From JANLQX01 sp031368215 (lineage in GTDB: Bacteria > Actinomycetota > Acidimicrobiia > Acidimicrobiales > JANYDT01), in the NCBI GenBank assembly GCA_031368215.1, contig JANLRD010000009.1, forward strand, positions 1 to 64,000: DNA of 64,000 nt. The letters are read 5' to 3'. The notes below the pieces were generated by a model. The model was not told the origin of the DNA and ran no database searches. It saw only the letters and a list, made by a program, of their open reading frames with translations. Shown piece after piece: positions 36,238 through 43,894 of this stretch. Positions within the stretch are counted from its first letter, which is position 1. Every line of letters starts with the position of its first letter. Position numbers and translations under genes: made by a program.

Positions 36238-37497
36238 TTGCGTAAGCGCGCCCTGATTGCGACATCGTTCGCAGCCGTCCTGGCCCTGAGTGCCTGTAGC
36301 AGCAATTCGGCGGACACCACCGCCGCCCCGGCCGAGACTGCGCCCGCCGTGGCGGAGACGACAGCCGCCCCCGAAACGGCTGCGGCGCAGACCGAAGCTG
36401 CAGCGGTAGAGACCGAAGCAGCTGCGGCAGAGACCGCCGCCGCCGCTCCTGCGGCAGACGTGAGCTTGAAGGACGTCTGCCCGGCGACCGTTTCCATCCA
36501 GACCGACTGGAATCCCGAAGCCGAGCATGGTTTCCTCTACCAGCTGTTCGGTCCCAATCCGGAGATCAACGCCGACAAGAAGCTCGTCTCCGGGACGCTC
36601 GTCTCCGGTGGGGTCGACACTGGCGTGAAGGTTGAGGTTCGCTCTGGCGGTCCGGCCATCGGATTCCAGACCGTCACTTCGCAGATGTATCAAGACGCCA
36701 ACCTCCTTCTCGGGTTCGTGTACACCGACGAGGCCATCCAGCTTTCCGCCAAGAACCCGACGAAGGCGATCTTCTCGCCCTTCGAGAAGAACCCACAGGC
36801 CATCATGTGGGACCCGGCGACGTATCCCGACGTCAAGACCATTGCCGATCTGGGCAAGACCGGCGCGAAGGTTCGCTACTTCTCCGGCGCTGCCTACATG
36901 GACTATTTCACGACCGAAGGAATCCTCACCAAGGCGCAGGTCGACGGCAACTACGACGGTTCACCGGCGTTGTTCGTCGCCGACCAAGGCAAGTCCGCCT
37001 CGCAGATCTTCGGTTCCGCGGAGCCCTACATCTACCAGAACGAGGTGAAGGAGTGGGCCAAGCCGGTCAAGTACGCGTACATCAACGATGCCGGGTGGAA
37101 GAACTACGCCGAGTCGATCGCCACGAAGCCCGAGAACCTGACCAAGTACGCCGACTGTTTCAAGAAGCTCGTCCCGATCATGCAGCAGGCGGCCATCGAC
37201 TACGTCAAGAACCCGGCAGCCACCAACACGCTCATCCTCGAGCTCGTGACCAAGTACAACAACGGCTGGGTCTACAGCCAGGGCGTTGCTGACTACGCGG
37301 TGAAAACCATGCTCGGCGACGGTCTGGTGGCGAACAGCCCCGACGGCGTGTTCGGCACCTTCGACGAGGCCCGCGTCGCCGACCTCATCGCCAAGGCCAC
37401 GCCGATCTACACGAAGCTCGGTACGGCTCCGAAGGCCGATCTCAAGCCTTCGGACATCTACACGAACGAGTTCCTCGACCTCTCGAAGAAGCTCTAG
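36238..37497 (+). CDS. ABC importer substrate-binding lipoprotein
   Basis: This 419-residue protein starts at TTG, supported by a perfect AAGGAG seven bases upstream. A short signal sequence ends in the lipobox LSAC, so the Cys (about residue 20) is lipid-anchored. A low-complexity Ala/Glu/Thr/Pro tether of about 50 residues follows. The receptor domain (from SLKDVCPATVSIQTDW) fits the NitT/TauT-like type-II periplasmic binding fold, with FVYTDEAIQLSAKNPTKAIF and AYINDAGWKNYAESI. No plus-strand gene continues the operon; a strong hairpin follows. Confidence 0.88.
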   Translation: MRKRALIATSFAAVLALSACSSNSADTTAAPAETAPAVAETTAAPETAAAQTEAAAVETEAAAAETAAAAPAADVSLKDVCPATVSIQTDWNPEAEHGFLYQLFGPNPEINADKKLVSGTLVSGGVDTGVKVEVRSGGPAIGFQTVTSQMYQDANLLLGFVYTDEAIQLSAKNPTKAIFSPFEKNPQAIMWDPATYPDVKTIADLGKTGAKVRYFSGAAYMDYFTTEGILTKAQVDGNYDGSPALFVADQGKSASQIFGSAEPYIYQNEVKEWAKPVKYAYINDAGWKNYAESIATKPENLTKYADCFKKLVPIMQQAAIDYVKNPAATNTLILELVTKYNNGWVYSQGVADYAVKTMLGDGLVANSPDGVFGTFDEARVADLIAKATPIYTKLGTAPKADLKPSDIYTNEFLDLSKKL

Positions 37498-37517
37498 GCA
37501 CACGTACTTCTGATTCA

Positions 37518-37549
37518 GGGCGTCGCTTCCGGAAACGGAGGCGGCGCCC
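37518..37549 (+). terminator. Stem-loop after the ABC operon
   Basis: Bases 37518-37531 pair with 37536-37549 as a 14-bp stem containing G-U pairs, with a GAAA loop, 20 bases after the receptor stop. A weak T-pair follows. Position and strength make it the likely terminator of the importer operon. Confidence 0.65.
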
Positions 37550-37626
37550 TTGTCGCGTCCAGTCGCAATGCGCTCGTCAACGGAAGACGGAACATTCTCC
37601 TCCGGGCGACCGTCCGACCACAGTGC

Positions 37627-38049
37627 CTACGTTCGGAGCTCCTTACGCCACACGAACCGGAGTGCCGACCACGTGGCATCGATGGCACACACCTTGTTGT
37701 CGACCAGACCGGAGGGCAGGATCACGTCGCGGAGCACGTCTTCGGTGATGTCGGTCGGTACGCCCGAGCTGCGCTTGGGCCAGCAGACCCACAGCCCGCC
37801 CGCCGGGAACACGACCGCTCCCGCCCGTCTCACGAGGCGATCCAGGGCCGAACGCTGTGTCACGAAGGCAAGGATCACGTCGGCGGTTGTGTCGCTCCGA
37901 AGCGTCGTACGAACGCGGACGTCGTCCGGGAGCGGGTCGAGGAGCGCCAGGGTTTCCGGAGGCGCACCCAGTGCGATCACCCTGCTGCCCTCGGCGATAC
38001 CGAGTTTCTTGGGCAGAGGGGTTCCGGAGTAGCCGGAGGCGATGGACAT
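37627..38049 (-). CDS. DUF3052 family protein
   Basis: This 140-residue protein begins MSIASGYSGTPLPKKLGI, the signature start of DUF3052 proteins. VILAFVTQRSALDRLV, GGLWVCWPKRSSGVPTDITED and NKVCAIDATWSALRFVWRKE complete the match. Members occur across actinobacteria and some proteobacteria; no function is established. It is a soluble cytoplasmic protein transcribed on the minus strand, following the DUF998 gene by 49 bases. Confidence 0.85.
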   Translation of the reverse strand: MSIASGYSGTPLPKKLGIAEGSRVIALGAPPETLALLDPLPDDVRVRTTLRSDTTADVILAFVTQRSALDRLVRRAGAVVFPAGGLWVCWPKRSSGVPTDITEDVLRDVILPSGLVDNKVCAIDATWSALRFVWRKELRT

Positions 38050-38098
38050 CGCACCAGGCTACGAAGGCTGCGGTCGAGTGGCTACAGGTCCGCAACCG

Positions 38099-38683
38099 TT
38101 ACGGCCTCGCGAGTTTCGCCGGTCCCGCTAGCAGCCACAGGGCAGATCCGGCGATCCAGGCGTCGCCCACGGTCACCCCGATGCGCTGGAAGAGACCGTG
38201 TGCCGGGCCGAGCAGGGTGGCCGCCAACGCCAGGGACGAGATCGTGCCGCAGAGGCGCGACAGAAGCGCGGCCCGTCGGTGTCCTCGTCGGGCCAGTTCC
38301 GGGGCCGCGTAGAGGGGGAGGGCGGAAAGGGCGACGTACCCGGTGAAGGCAGCCGCGCCGTGGAGCAGATCGACGCCGCTCGAGTGGTCGAGCGGGAAGA
38401 GCGCAACCCCGAGGGTGGCGATCGACGCGATCAACGCGGCGATCCACGCCGGGCCGTCCAACTTCGCGCGCAACCCGTATGCGTAGAACGCCACTCCAAC
38501 GGTGAAACCAATGAAGCCGGCGGTCATGAGCCAACGGGTCGGAGCACCGACCGCGGCGAGTCGGCTGATCGCGTCCTCGATGACCGAGTATTCGTCGGTA
38601 CGAAGCGCGCTGATGATCCATCCGAAGAGGAACATCGTCGGGCCGAGGACGCCGCCCACACGAGCCGCCGTTCGGAGTGCCAT
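38099..38683 (-). CDS. DUF998-type membrane protein
   Basis: This 194-residue protein has six predicted helices. The N-terminal GVLGPTMFLFGWIISAL followed by EYSVIEDAISRLAAVGAP is the recurring DUF998 signature, and LFPLDHSSGVDLLHGAAAFTGYVALSALPLY follows later. ATG 38683 is the likeliest start; a longer version would overlap the divergent hutD start. The function is unknown. It lies upstream of DUF3052 on the same strand and may share its transcript. Confidence 0.8.
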   Translation of the reverse strand: MALRTAARVGGVLGPTMFLFGWIISALRTDEYSVIEDAISRLAAVGAPTRWLMTAGFIGFTVGVAFYAYGLRAKLDGPAWIAALIASIATLGVALFPLDHSSGVDLLHGAAAFTGYVALSALPLYAAPELARRGHRRAALLSRLCGTISSLALAATLLGPAHGLFQRIGVTVGDAWIAGSALWLLAGPAKLARP

Positions 38684-38732
38684 CGCTCTCACCCTACGAG
38701 ACCCCCTTCGCCCACCGCGGCTGGCAAGCTTG

Positions 38733-39362
38733 ATGTTGATGAAGCGGCAACCCGAACGCGACCATCGGGTGATGCCATGGGCCAACGGCCGGGGCTCGAC
38801 CAAGGAGATCGCCGCCTACCCGAGCGGTGACGCGTGGGTGTGGCGGCTCAGCCTTGCCGACGTCAACGAGGACGGACCGTTTTCGCTGCTTCCCGAGACG
38901 GACAGGAGCCTGGTTGTCGCGGCGGGCAAGGGCATGCGCCTGTTGGTCGAAGGTTCCGACGCAAAGGAGGTGGGCACATTCGAGTCCGTGTCCTTCGCCG
39001 GAGATCTCCCGACGAGCGCCGAGCTCTTCGATGGACCGGTCCGTGATCTGAACCTCATGGTGCGGCGAACGCAGGACTCGCGATTGCCGCACCTCGACGT
39101 TCGAAGGTTCGCGAAAGGCGAAGCCGTCGAACTCGAGGATGCGGTTGCGCTCGTCGTTCTGCGCGGGGCGCTCACGCTGACGGTGTCGTCAGCGGGCTTT
39201 CCCTACGCGCCGTTGCGGTGCCGGGTCGACCGGTTCGACGCCGTCCTGCCGGCGGACGGCGTCGACGGTCGGTTGTTGGTGGCCGCCGACGCGGTCGTTG
39301 CGTTCGCATTCCTGCGCTCCGAGGACGGTCGACCGGCCGAAGCGGGACGCCCCGCCGAGTGA
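38733..39362 (+). CDS. HutD-family cupin
   Basis: This protein of about 209 residues contains VMPWANGRGSTKEIAAYP, the conserved HutD N-terminal motif, followed by a double-stranded beta-helix with WRLSLADVNEDGPFS, LVVAAGKGMRLLV and DLNLMVRRTQ. HutD is linked to histidine utilisation and may bind formylglutamate as a metabolic governor; no hut genes are nearby. Starts at 38733 and 38739 are equivalent. Its last 160 bases overlap the convergent helicase gene, which makes either C-terminus worth checking. Confidence 0.82.
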   Translation: MLMKRQPERDHRVMPWANGRGSTKEIAAYPSGDAWVWRLSLADVNEDGPFSLLPETDRSLVVAAGKGMRLLVEGSDAKEVGTFESVSFAGDLPTSAELFDGPVRDLNLMVRRTQDSRLPHLDVRRFAKGEAVELEDAVALVVLRGALTLTVSSAGFPYAPLRCRVDRFDAVLPADGVDGRLLVAADAVVAFAFLRSEDGRPAEAGRPAE

Positions 39363-40738
39363 CCCCCTGACGACGGGCGCGGCGACGACGGGCGCCCCCA
39401 CGACTGATCCGACGACGGTCGACCCGACGAGGTGCCGCCGGGACGACCCGACTTGCGCGCCTGGTTGGCCCGGATGGTGCTCTCCGAGCGGGCGTTGCGG
39501 GCGCCCTGGCTCATCCTCGGTGTGAACGGCGCGTCGGACATCGGGGCAGGCTCGACGTGGGGAGCGGGCTCGCCCGCGAGTTCGAGCGTGGTCGGATGTC
39601 CGGGGGCCACGCGGGTCACGATCGGGGTGATCTGGGCGGCCTTGGTGAGCGCCTTCACGTCGCTGACCTGATCGGGCGTCATCATGGTGATGACGATGCC
39701 CTCGGCCCCGGCGCGGGCGGTGCGTCCCGAGCGGTGCAGGTACGCCTTGTGCTCGGTGGGCGGGTCGACGTGGATGACGAGTGCGATGTCGTCGACGTGA
39801 ATGCCGCGGGCGGCAATGTCGGTGGCGACGAGAACCTTGCACGAACCGGAAGCGAACGCCGAGAGGTTCCGCTCACGTGCGTTCTGCGAGAGGTTCCCGT
39901 GCAGATCGACCGCCGGGATACCGGACTTTGTGAGCTGTTGGGCCAACTTCTTCGCGCTGTGCTTGGTCCGCATGAACAGCAGCGAACGGTCGTGCCCGGA
40001 GGCGAGCTCGCGGACCACGGCGAGCTTGTCGTCACGGGTCACGGCGAATACGTGGTGCGTCATCGTCGTGACGGGGGAGACCTCGGGATCGAGCGAATGG
40101 ACGACCGGATTGTTCATGAATCGCTTCACGAGAATGTCGACGCCATTGTCGAGCGTCGCGGAGAAGAGGAGGCGCTGGCCGTCTCGCGGCGTGGCTTCGA
40201 GGAGACGGCGGACACCCGGAAGGAACCCGAGGTCAGCCATGTGGTCGGCCTCGTCGAGGACGGTGATCTCGACATCGTCGAGGCGGCAATGGCCCTGCTG
40301 GATGAGGTCTTCGAGGCGCCCGGGACAGGCGATGACGATGTCGACCCCGCCGCGCAGCGAATTCACCTGCGGGCCCTGGCCGACGCCTCCGTAGATGGAC
40401 ATGATGCGCAGACCGACGGCCTTGGCAAGCGGACGGAAGACCTCGCTGACCTGGTTTGCCAGTTCGCGGGTGGGGACGAGAACGAGTGCTCGCGGCCGGT
40501 TCGTGCGCCGCTTGTTCGTGGACGCGGCGAGCAACGCGACGGTCGGGATGGCGAAGGCAAGCGTCTTGCCGCTGCCGGTCTTGCCGCGGCCGAGGAGGTC
40601 GCGGCCGGCAAGGGCGTCGGGAAGGGTGGCGGCCTGGATGGGGAAGGGGTCGCTGATGCCGTTGTCGGCAAGAGCAGTGACAAGCGTGGCGGGCACGCCG
40701 AGGGACGCGAACGTCTCGTTCGCGAGGGTGGTGGACAT
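39203..40738 (-). CDS. DEAD-box RNA helicase
   Basis: This 511-residue RhlE/DeaD-like helicase has the Q-motif region ISDPFPIQAATLPDAL, Walker A GRGKTGSGKT, VPTRELA, VLDEADHMAD (DEAD), FSATL, and HRSGRTARAG (motif VI). The C-terminal ~110 residues are a disordered Arg/Ser/Gly/Pro-rich tail suited to RNA binding. It unwinds short RNA duplexes in ribosome assembly or cold adaptation. Upstream, GGTTGGCC (40766-40773) and GGCCAGCC (40784-40791) form a leader hairpin, hinting at mRNA-level control. The tail-coding end overlaps hutD by 160 bases. Confidence 0.93.
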   Translation of the reverse strand: MSTTLANETFASLGVPATLVTALADNGISDPFPIQAATLPDALAGRDLLGRGKTGSGKTLAFAIPTVALLAASTNKRRTNRPRALVLVPTRELANQVSEVFRPLAKAVGLRIMSIYGGVGQGPQVNSLRGGVDIVIACPGRLEDLIQQGHCRLDDVEITVLDEADHMADLGFLPGVRRLLEATPRDGQRLLFSATLDNGVDILVKRFMNNPVVHSLDPEVSPVTTMTHHVFAVTRDDKLAVVRELASGHDRSLLFMRTKHSAKKLAQQLTKSGIPAVDLHGNLSQNARERNLSAFASGSCKVLVATDIAARGIHVDDIALVIHVDPPTEHKAYLHRSGRTARAGAEGIVITMMTPDQVSDVKALTKAAQITPIVTRVAPGHPTTLELAGEPAPHVEPAPMSDAPFTPRMSQGARNARSESTIRANQARKSGRPGGTSSGRPSSDQSWGRPSSPRPSSGGHSAGRPASAGRPSSERRNANATTASAATNNRPSTPSAGRTASNRSTRHRNGA

Positions 40739-40765
40739 GGTCGTTCGACTCAGTTTCAAAGAAGT

Positions 40766-40791
40766 GGTTGGCCGTTGATGCTTGGCCAGCC
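40766..40791 (-). promoter_or_regulatory. 5' leader hairpin of the helicase gene
   Basis: An 8-bp stem (40766-40773 with 40784-40791, one G-U pair) around a 10-base loop lies about 28 bases before the helicase start codon. Helicase mRNAs of this class often have structured leaders, so it could affect translation. The functional link is inferred. Confidence 0.4.
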
Positions 40792-40957
40792 GTTCGAAAC
40801 GGCGAACACCCCGAGAGGGGAAACCATGCGCACGAAGTGCGCTGCACTCGACCGTTGCCCGACGAACATCGTCACGCAACGGACACAACCTTAGTTGATG
40901 GCGTGGCGCCGGCGGTCGGATGTGCCGCACGGCACCCCTCTCCCGTACGATCCGAAC

Positions 40958-41728
40958 GTGACCACCGTGCTCGATCTCTTCCGACTGGACGGCCATGTTG
41001 CCGTTGTGACCGGCGGAGGGACGGGCATCGGCCGGGCGATGGCGCTCGGTCTGGCCGAGGCCGGTGCCGACGTGGTGATCGCCGGACGTCGGCCTGAACC
41101 GCTGCATGCGGTCGTCGCGGAGATCGAATCGCGCGGGCGACGGGCCCTCGCGGTGCCGACGGACGTCACGATTTCTTCCGAGCTCGAGAACCTTGCGGCG
41201 CGAGCCGTTGCGGCGTTCGGTCCGGTCACCACGTGGATCAACAATGCCGGTGGATTGCAGGGCGATCCCATGGGCACCGTTGCCGATCTCGCGGAGGAGG
41301 TATGGCATTCCGTCATCGACCGCAACTTCACCGCGGTCTTCCTCGCCAGCAAGGTCGCCCAGACGGTGCTGACCGACGGCGGAACGATCATCAACGTGTC
41401 GTCCATCGGCGCCTTCCGCGACGGCACGCCGGGTCACGGTGCGTACTGCGCGGCGAAGGCCGCCGGCAACCACCTGACGCAGACACTGGCCCTCGAATGT
41501 GCGCCGCGCAGGATCCGAGTGAACGCGATCGCCCCGGGTCCCGTTGCCACCGAGGACTACTACGAGTCATCGGGCTTCACCGACGCGCAGTTCGAGAAGA
41601 TGGCGTCGAAGCAGCCGCTCGGACGAATCGGCAGGGACGACGACTTCAAGGCCGCTGCAGTGTTCCTGGCGTCGCCGGGCGCGTCGTGGATCACCGGGCA
41701 GATCATCGTGGTGAGCGGAGCGCCCTAA
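40958..41728 (+). CDS. SDR oxidoreductase
   Basis: This 256-residue classical SDR has VAVVTGGGTGIGRAMALG (cofactor loop), WINNAGG, NVSSIGAF containing the catalytic Ser, and AYCAAKAAGN with the Tyr-Lys pair. VVIAGRRPE after strand 2 favours NADP(H). GTG 40958 begins MTTVLDLFRLDGHVAVVTGG when read with initiator Met, the usual spacing; an ATG 63 bases upstream is possible. The substrate is unknown. It ends 40 bases before the convergent sulfatase stop, and a 15-bp imperfect tandem repeat lies between them. Confidence 0.88.
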   Translation: MTTVLDLFRLDGHVAVVTGGGTGIGRAMALGLAEAGADVVIAGRRPEPLHAVVAEIESRGRRALAVPTDVTISSELENLAARAVAAFGPVTTWINNAGGLQGDPMGTVADLAEEVWHSVIDRNFTAVFLASKVAQTVLTDGGTIINVSSIGAFRDGTPGHGAYCAAKAAGNHLTQTLALECAPRRIRVNAIAPGPVATEDYYESSGFTDAQFEKMASKQPLGRIGRDDDFKAAAVFLASPGASWITGQIIVVSGAP

Positions 41729-41741
41729 ACCACGTTGCTCC

Positions 41742-41775
41742 GCGCACAGATGATCAGCGCGCAGATGGTCAGCGC
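41742..41775. repeat. 15-bp tandem repeat between convergent genes
   Basis: The unit GCGCACAGATGATCA (41742-41756) is repeated with two changes at 41757-41771, and a third partial copy (GCGC) follows. It covers the short space between the SDR and sulfatase stops and slightly enters the sulfatase gene. It is probably a slippage product. Confidence 0.5.
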
Positions 41776-43235
41776 GCTGAGGTTCCGTCGGGAAGCGGCG
41801 GCCACCGGCCGATGCCGCCACGCTCGAGCAACATGCCCGTCATCGTCCGGTCAGCGTTCGTGGAGCGCCACGTGAGCATCTCCTGCGACAACGCCAGGAT
41901 GACCGCCGGGTCGGTGACCTCCGTTCGCCAAGTGGGGTCGGCCGCCAGGTCGTAGCAGCGCCATGTTCCGTCGCCGAAGTGCACGTACGCGGCGGCATCG
42001 GTGCGCAGAACCGCGAGATGCTGGCGTTCGAGGCGACGGTCCCACGGCCAGGCATGGGCAACGTCGGTGATGAAGGTGGATCGCCAGTCGAACTCCCAGT
42101 GCGCGGCCGTCCGCCACCAGGGCGGAGCTTCACCGCGGAGGAACGGCGTCAGTGGAAGCCCATCGCACTGTTGCGGAACCTCCACACCGATGGCTTCGCA
42201 GATCGTGGGGAAGACGTCGACATTCTCGGTGAAGGCCGAAACGACCGCGCCGTGTTGACCCGGGTACCGGGGATCGCGGACGATCGCGGGGACGTGGTAA
42301 CTCGACTCGAAGAACCCGCCCTTGCCCATCAGCCCGTGGTCCCCGAGCTGCTCGCCATGGTCCGACGTCACGATCACGATGGTGTCGTCCCACGCTCCGG
42401 TCTCTTGGAGCGCGCTCCAGAGGCGGCTCATCTGCTCGTCGACGTCGCCGATCATCCCGAAGTACTGCGAGCGGAGGTGCCGGAGTTCCTGCTCGGTGGC
42501 CGGAGGCGCGAAGAACGGATGGCCCATCAACCCACGGTGGGACCGATGACGGGATTGCGTCGGGACGGGCGGGGTCGCTCCGCCGCACTGCTCCGGGTCG
42601 TACTCGTTAGCCCACCGGCCAGCCGCGCTGAACGGCGGATGCGGTCGAAGGTAGCTCGCATGCGCGAACCACGGCGCCCGTTGTTCACCGATCCAGGAGA
42701 TGACGTGGTCCGTGGTGAAGGCCGAGAGACCGTGTTCGGCCGGACGGGCCGACTCCGTTGCGAGGAGGTGCCAGATACCGCCGGACACGTCGTGGCCCGA
42801 GGACCGGAGTGCGTCGATCCACGGAGAGGCCTCGCCGGTGAGGTCGAGCTCGACGTCAAAGCCGGGCAGCACGCCCTCATAGGTGGACAGGCGGGGGTCG
42901 TCGGGGCCCGTGGCGTTGCGTGGATCGATGCCCTGATCGGTGTAGCCGAAGAGCACGGGTCGGTAGCCACCGCGGCGGGCGGCCAGCGCCAGATTGTCGA
43001 AGCGACGGTCGAGGGGCGTGCCGTTGGCGACCACCCGATTGTTGAACTGATAGGTGCCGGTGTACAGCGCCGCTCGTCCGGGCGAACATGGCGCCGCCTG
43101 GCTGAAGTGTCGTCGGAACGACACCCCGTCGGCCGCGAGTCGGTCAAGCCCCGGCGTCCGGACGATGGGGTGTCCCGCCGCGGATAGGCAGTCGCCGCGG
43201 AACTGGTCGAGCGTGATCAGCAGGACGTTCGTCAC
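41769..43235 (-). CDS. FGly-type sulfatase / phosphonate-monoesterase-like hydrolase
   Basis: This 488-residue alkaline-phosphatase-superfamily enzyme has ITLDQFRGDCLS (first metal Asp) and APCSPGRAALYTG. In the latter, C50 of the CxPxR motif would be converted to formylglycine. TSDHGEQLGDHGLMGK supplies metal Asp/His. QFNNRVVANGTPLDRRF after the CxPxR motif resembles phosphonate monoester hydrolases and phosphodiesterases as much as arylsulfatases. An FGly-generating enzyme must exist elsewhere. There is no signal peptide, so it is cytoplasmic. GTG 43235 is preceded by a GGGGGTG ribosome-binding stretch. Confidence 0.88.
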   Translation of the reverse strand: MTNVLLITLDQFRGDCLSAAGHPIVRTPGLDRLAADGVSFRRHFSQAAPCSPGRAALYTGTYQFNNRVVANGTPLDRRFDNLALAARRGGYRPVLFGYTDQGIDPRNATGPDDPRLSTYEGVLPGFDVELDLTGEASPWIDALRSSGHDVSGGIWHLLATESARPAEHGLSAFTTDHVISWIGEQRAPWFAHASYLRPHPPFSAAGRWANEYDPEQCGGATPPVPTQSRHRSHRGLMGHPFFAPPATEQELRHLRSQYFGMIGDVDEQMSRLWSALQETGAWDDTIVIVTSDHGEQLGDHGLMGKGGFFESSYHVPAIVRDPRYPGQHGAVVSAFTENVDVFPTICEAIGVEVPQQCDGLPLTPFLRGEAPPWWRTAAHWEFDWRSTFITDVAHAWPWDRRLERQHLAVLRTDAAAYVHFGDGTWRCYDLAADPTWRTEVTDPAVILALSQEMLTWRSTNADRTMTGMLLERGGIGRWPPLPDGTSAR

Positions 43236-43263
43236 CGCATCACCCCCGACCCCGCCGCGGTTG

Positions 43264-43764
43264 CTACTGGAGCGCCGCGATGGCTGCGTCGTAGTTCGGT
43301 TCGGTGGCGATCTCGGGGACCAATTCGCTGTGCAGGACTTTGCCCGCCTCATCGAGAACGACAACGGCGCGTGCCAAGAGTCCCTGGAGCTTGGTGTCGG
43401 TCAGCGTCACGCCGTAGTCAGCGCCGAATGCGGGCGAGCGGAACACGCTCGCGGTGACGACGTTGGTGAGGCCCTCGGCGCCGCAGAAGCGGCCCTGGGC
43501 GAAGGGTAGGTCGGCAGAAACGCAGACGACCACGGTGTTCTCCAGGTTGGACGCAGCAGCGTTGAACTTGCGAACGCTGGTGGCGCACACGGCGGTGTCG
43601 AGGCTGGGGAAGATGTTGAGCACGACCTTCTTGCCGGCGAGGTCGCTGTTTGACAGCGTCGACAGATCGACTTTGACGAGCGTGAACTGCGGAGCGTTGG
43701 CTCCGACGGCGGGCAGTTCACCGGAGGTGTGCGCGGGGTTTCCGCCGAGGGAGATGGTGCTCAT
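43264..43764 (-). CDS. tpx: Thiol peroxidase
   Basis: This 166-residue atypical 2-Cys peroxiredoxin has SLDTAVCATSVRKFN with the peroxidatic C60 and GRFCGAEGL with the resolving C94, the spacing expected for Tpx. It reduces hydroperoxides with electrons from thioredoxin. It lies 28 bases upstream of the sulfatase gene on the same strand, so the two may be co-transcribed. The length and ATG start agree with the family. Confidence 0.95.
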   Translation of the reverse strand: MSTISLGGNPAHTSGELPAVGANAPQFTLVKVDLSTLSNSDLAGKKVVLNIFPSLDTAVCATSVRKFNAAASNLENTVVVCVSADLPFAQGRFCGAEGLTNVVTASVFRSPAFGADYGVTLTDTKLQGLLARAVVVLDEAGKVLHSELVPEIATEPNYDAAIAALQ

Positions 43765-43894
43765 GTCTTGGACTCCTTGAGGGTCGAGCGAGAAGAAGCG
43801 GTCATGCTACGGGGCCCGGCGTACTACGGGAACCCGACGCCGCGCCCGGTGCACGGGAGCAGCGCCGAAGCACAGCCCGTGAGACAATCACCGC

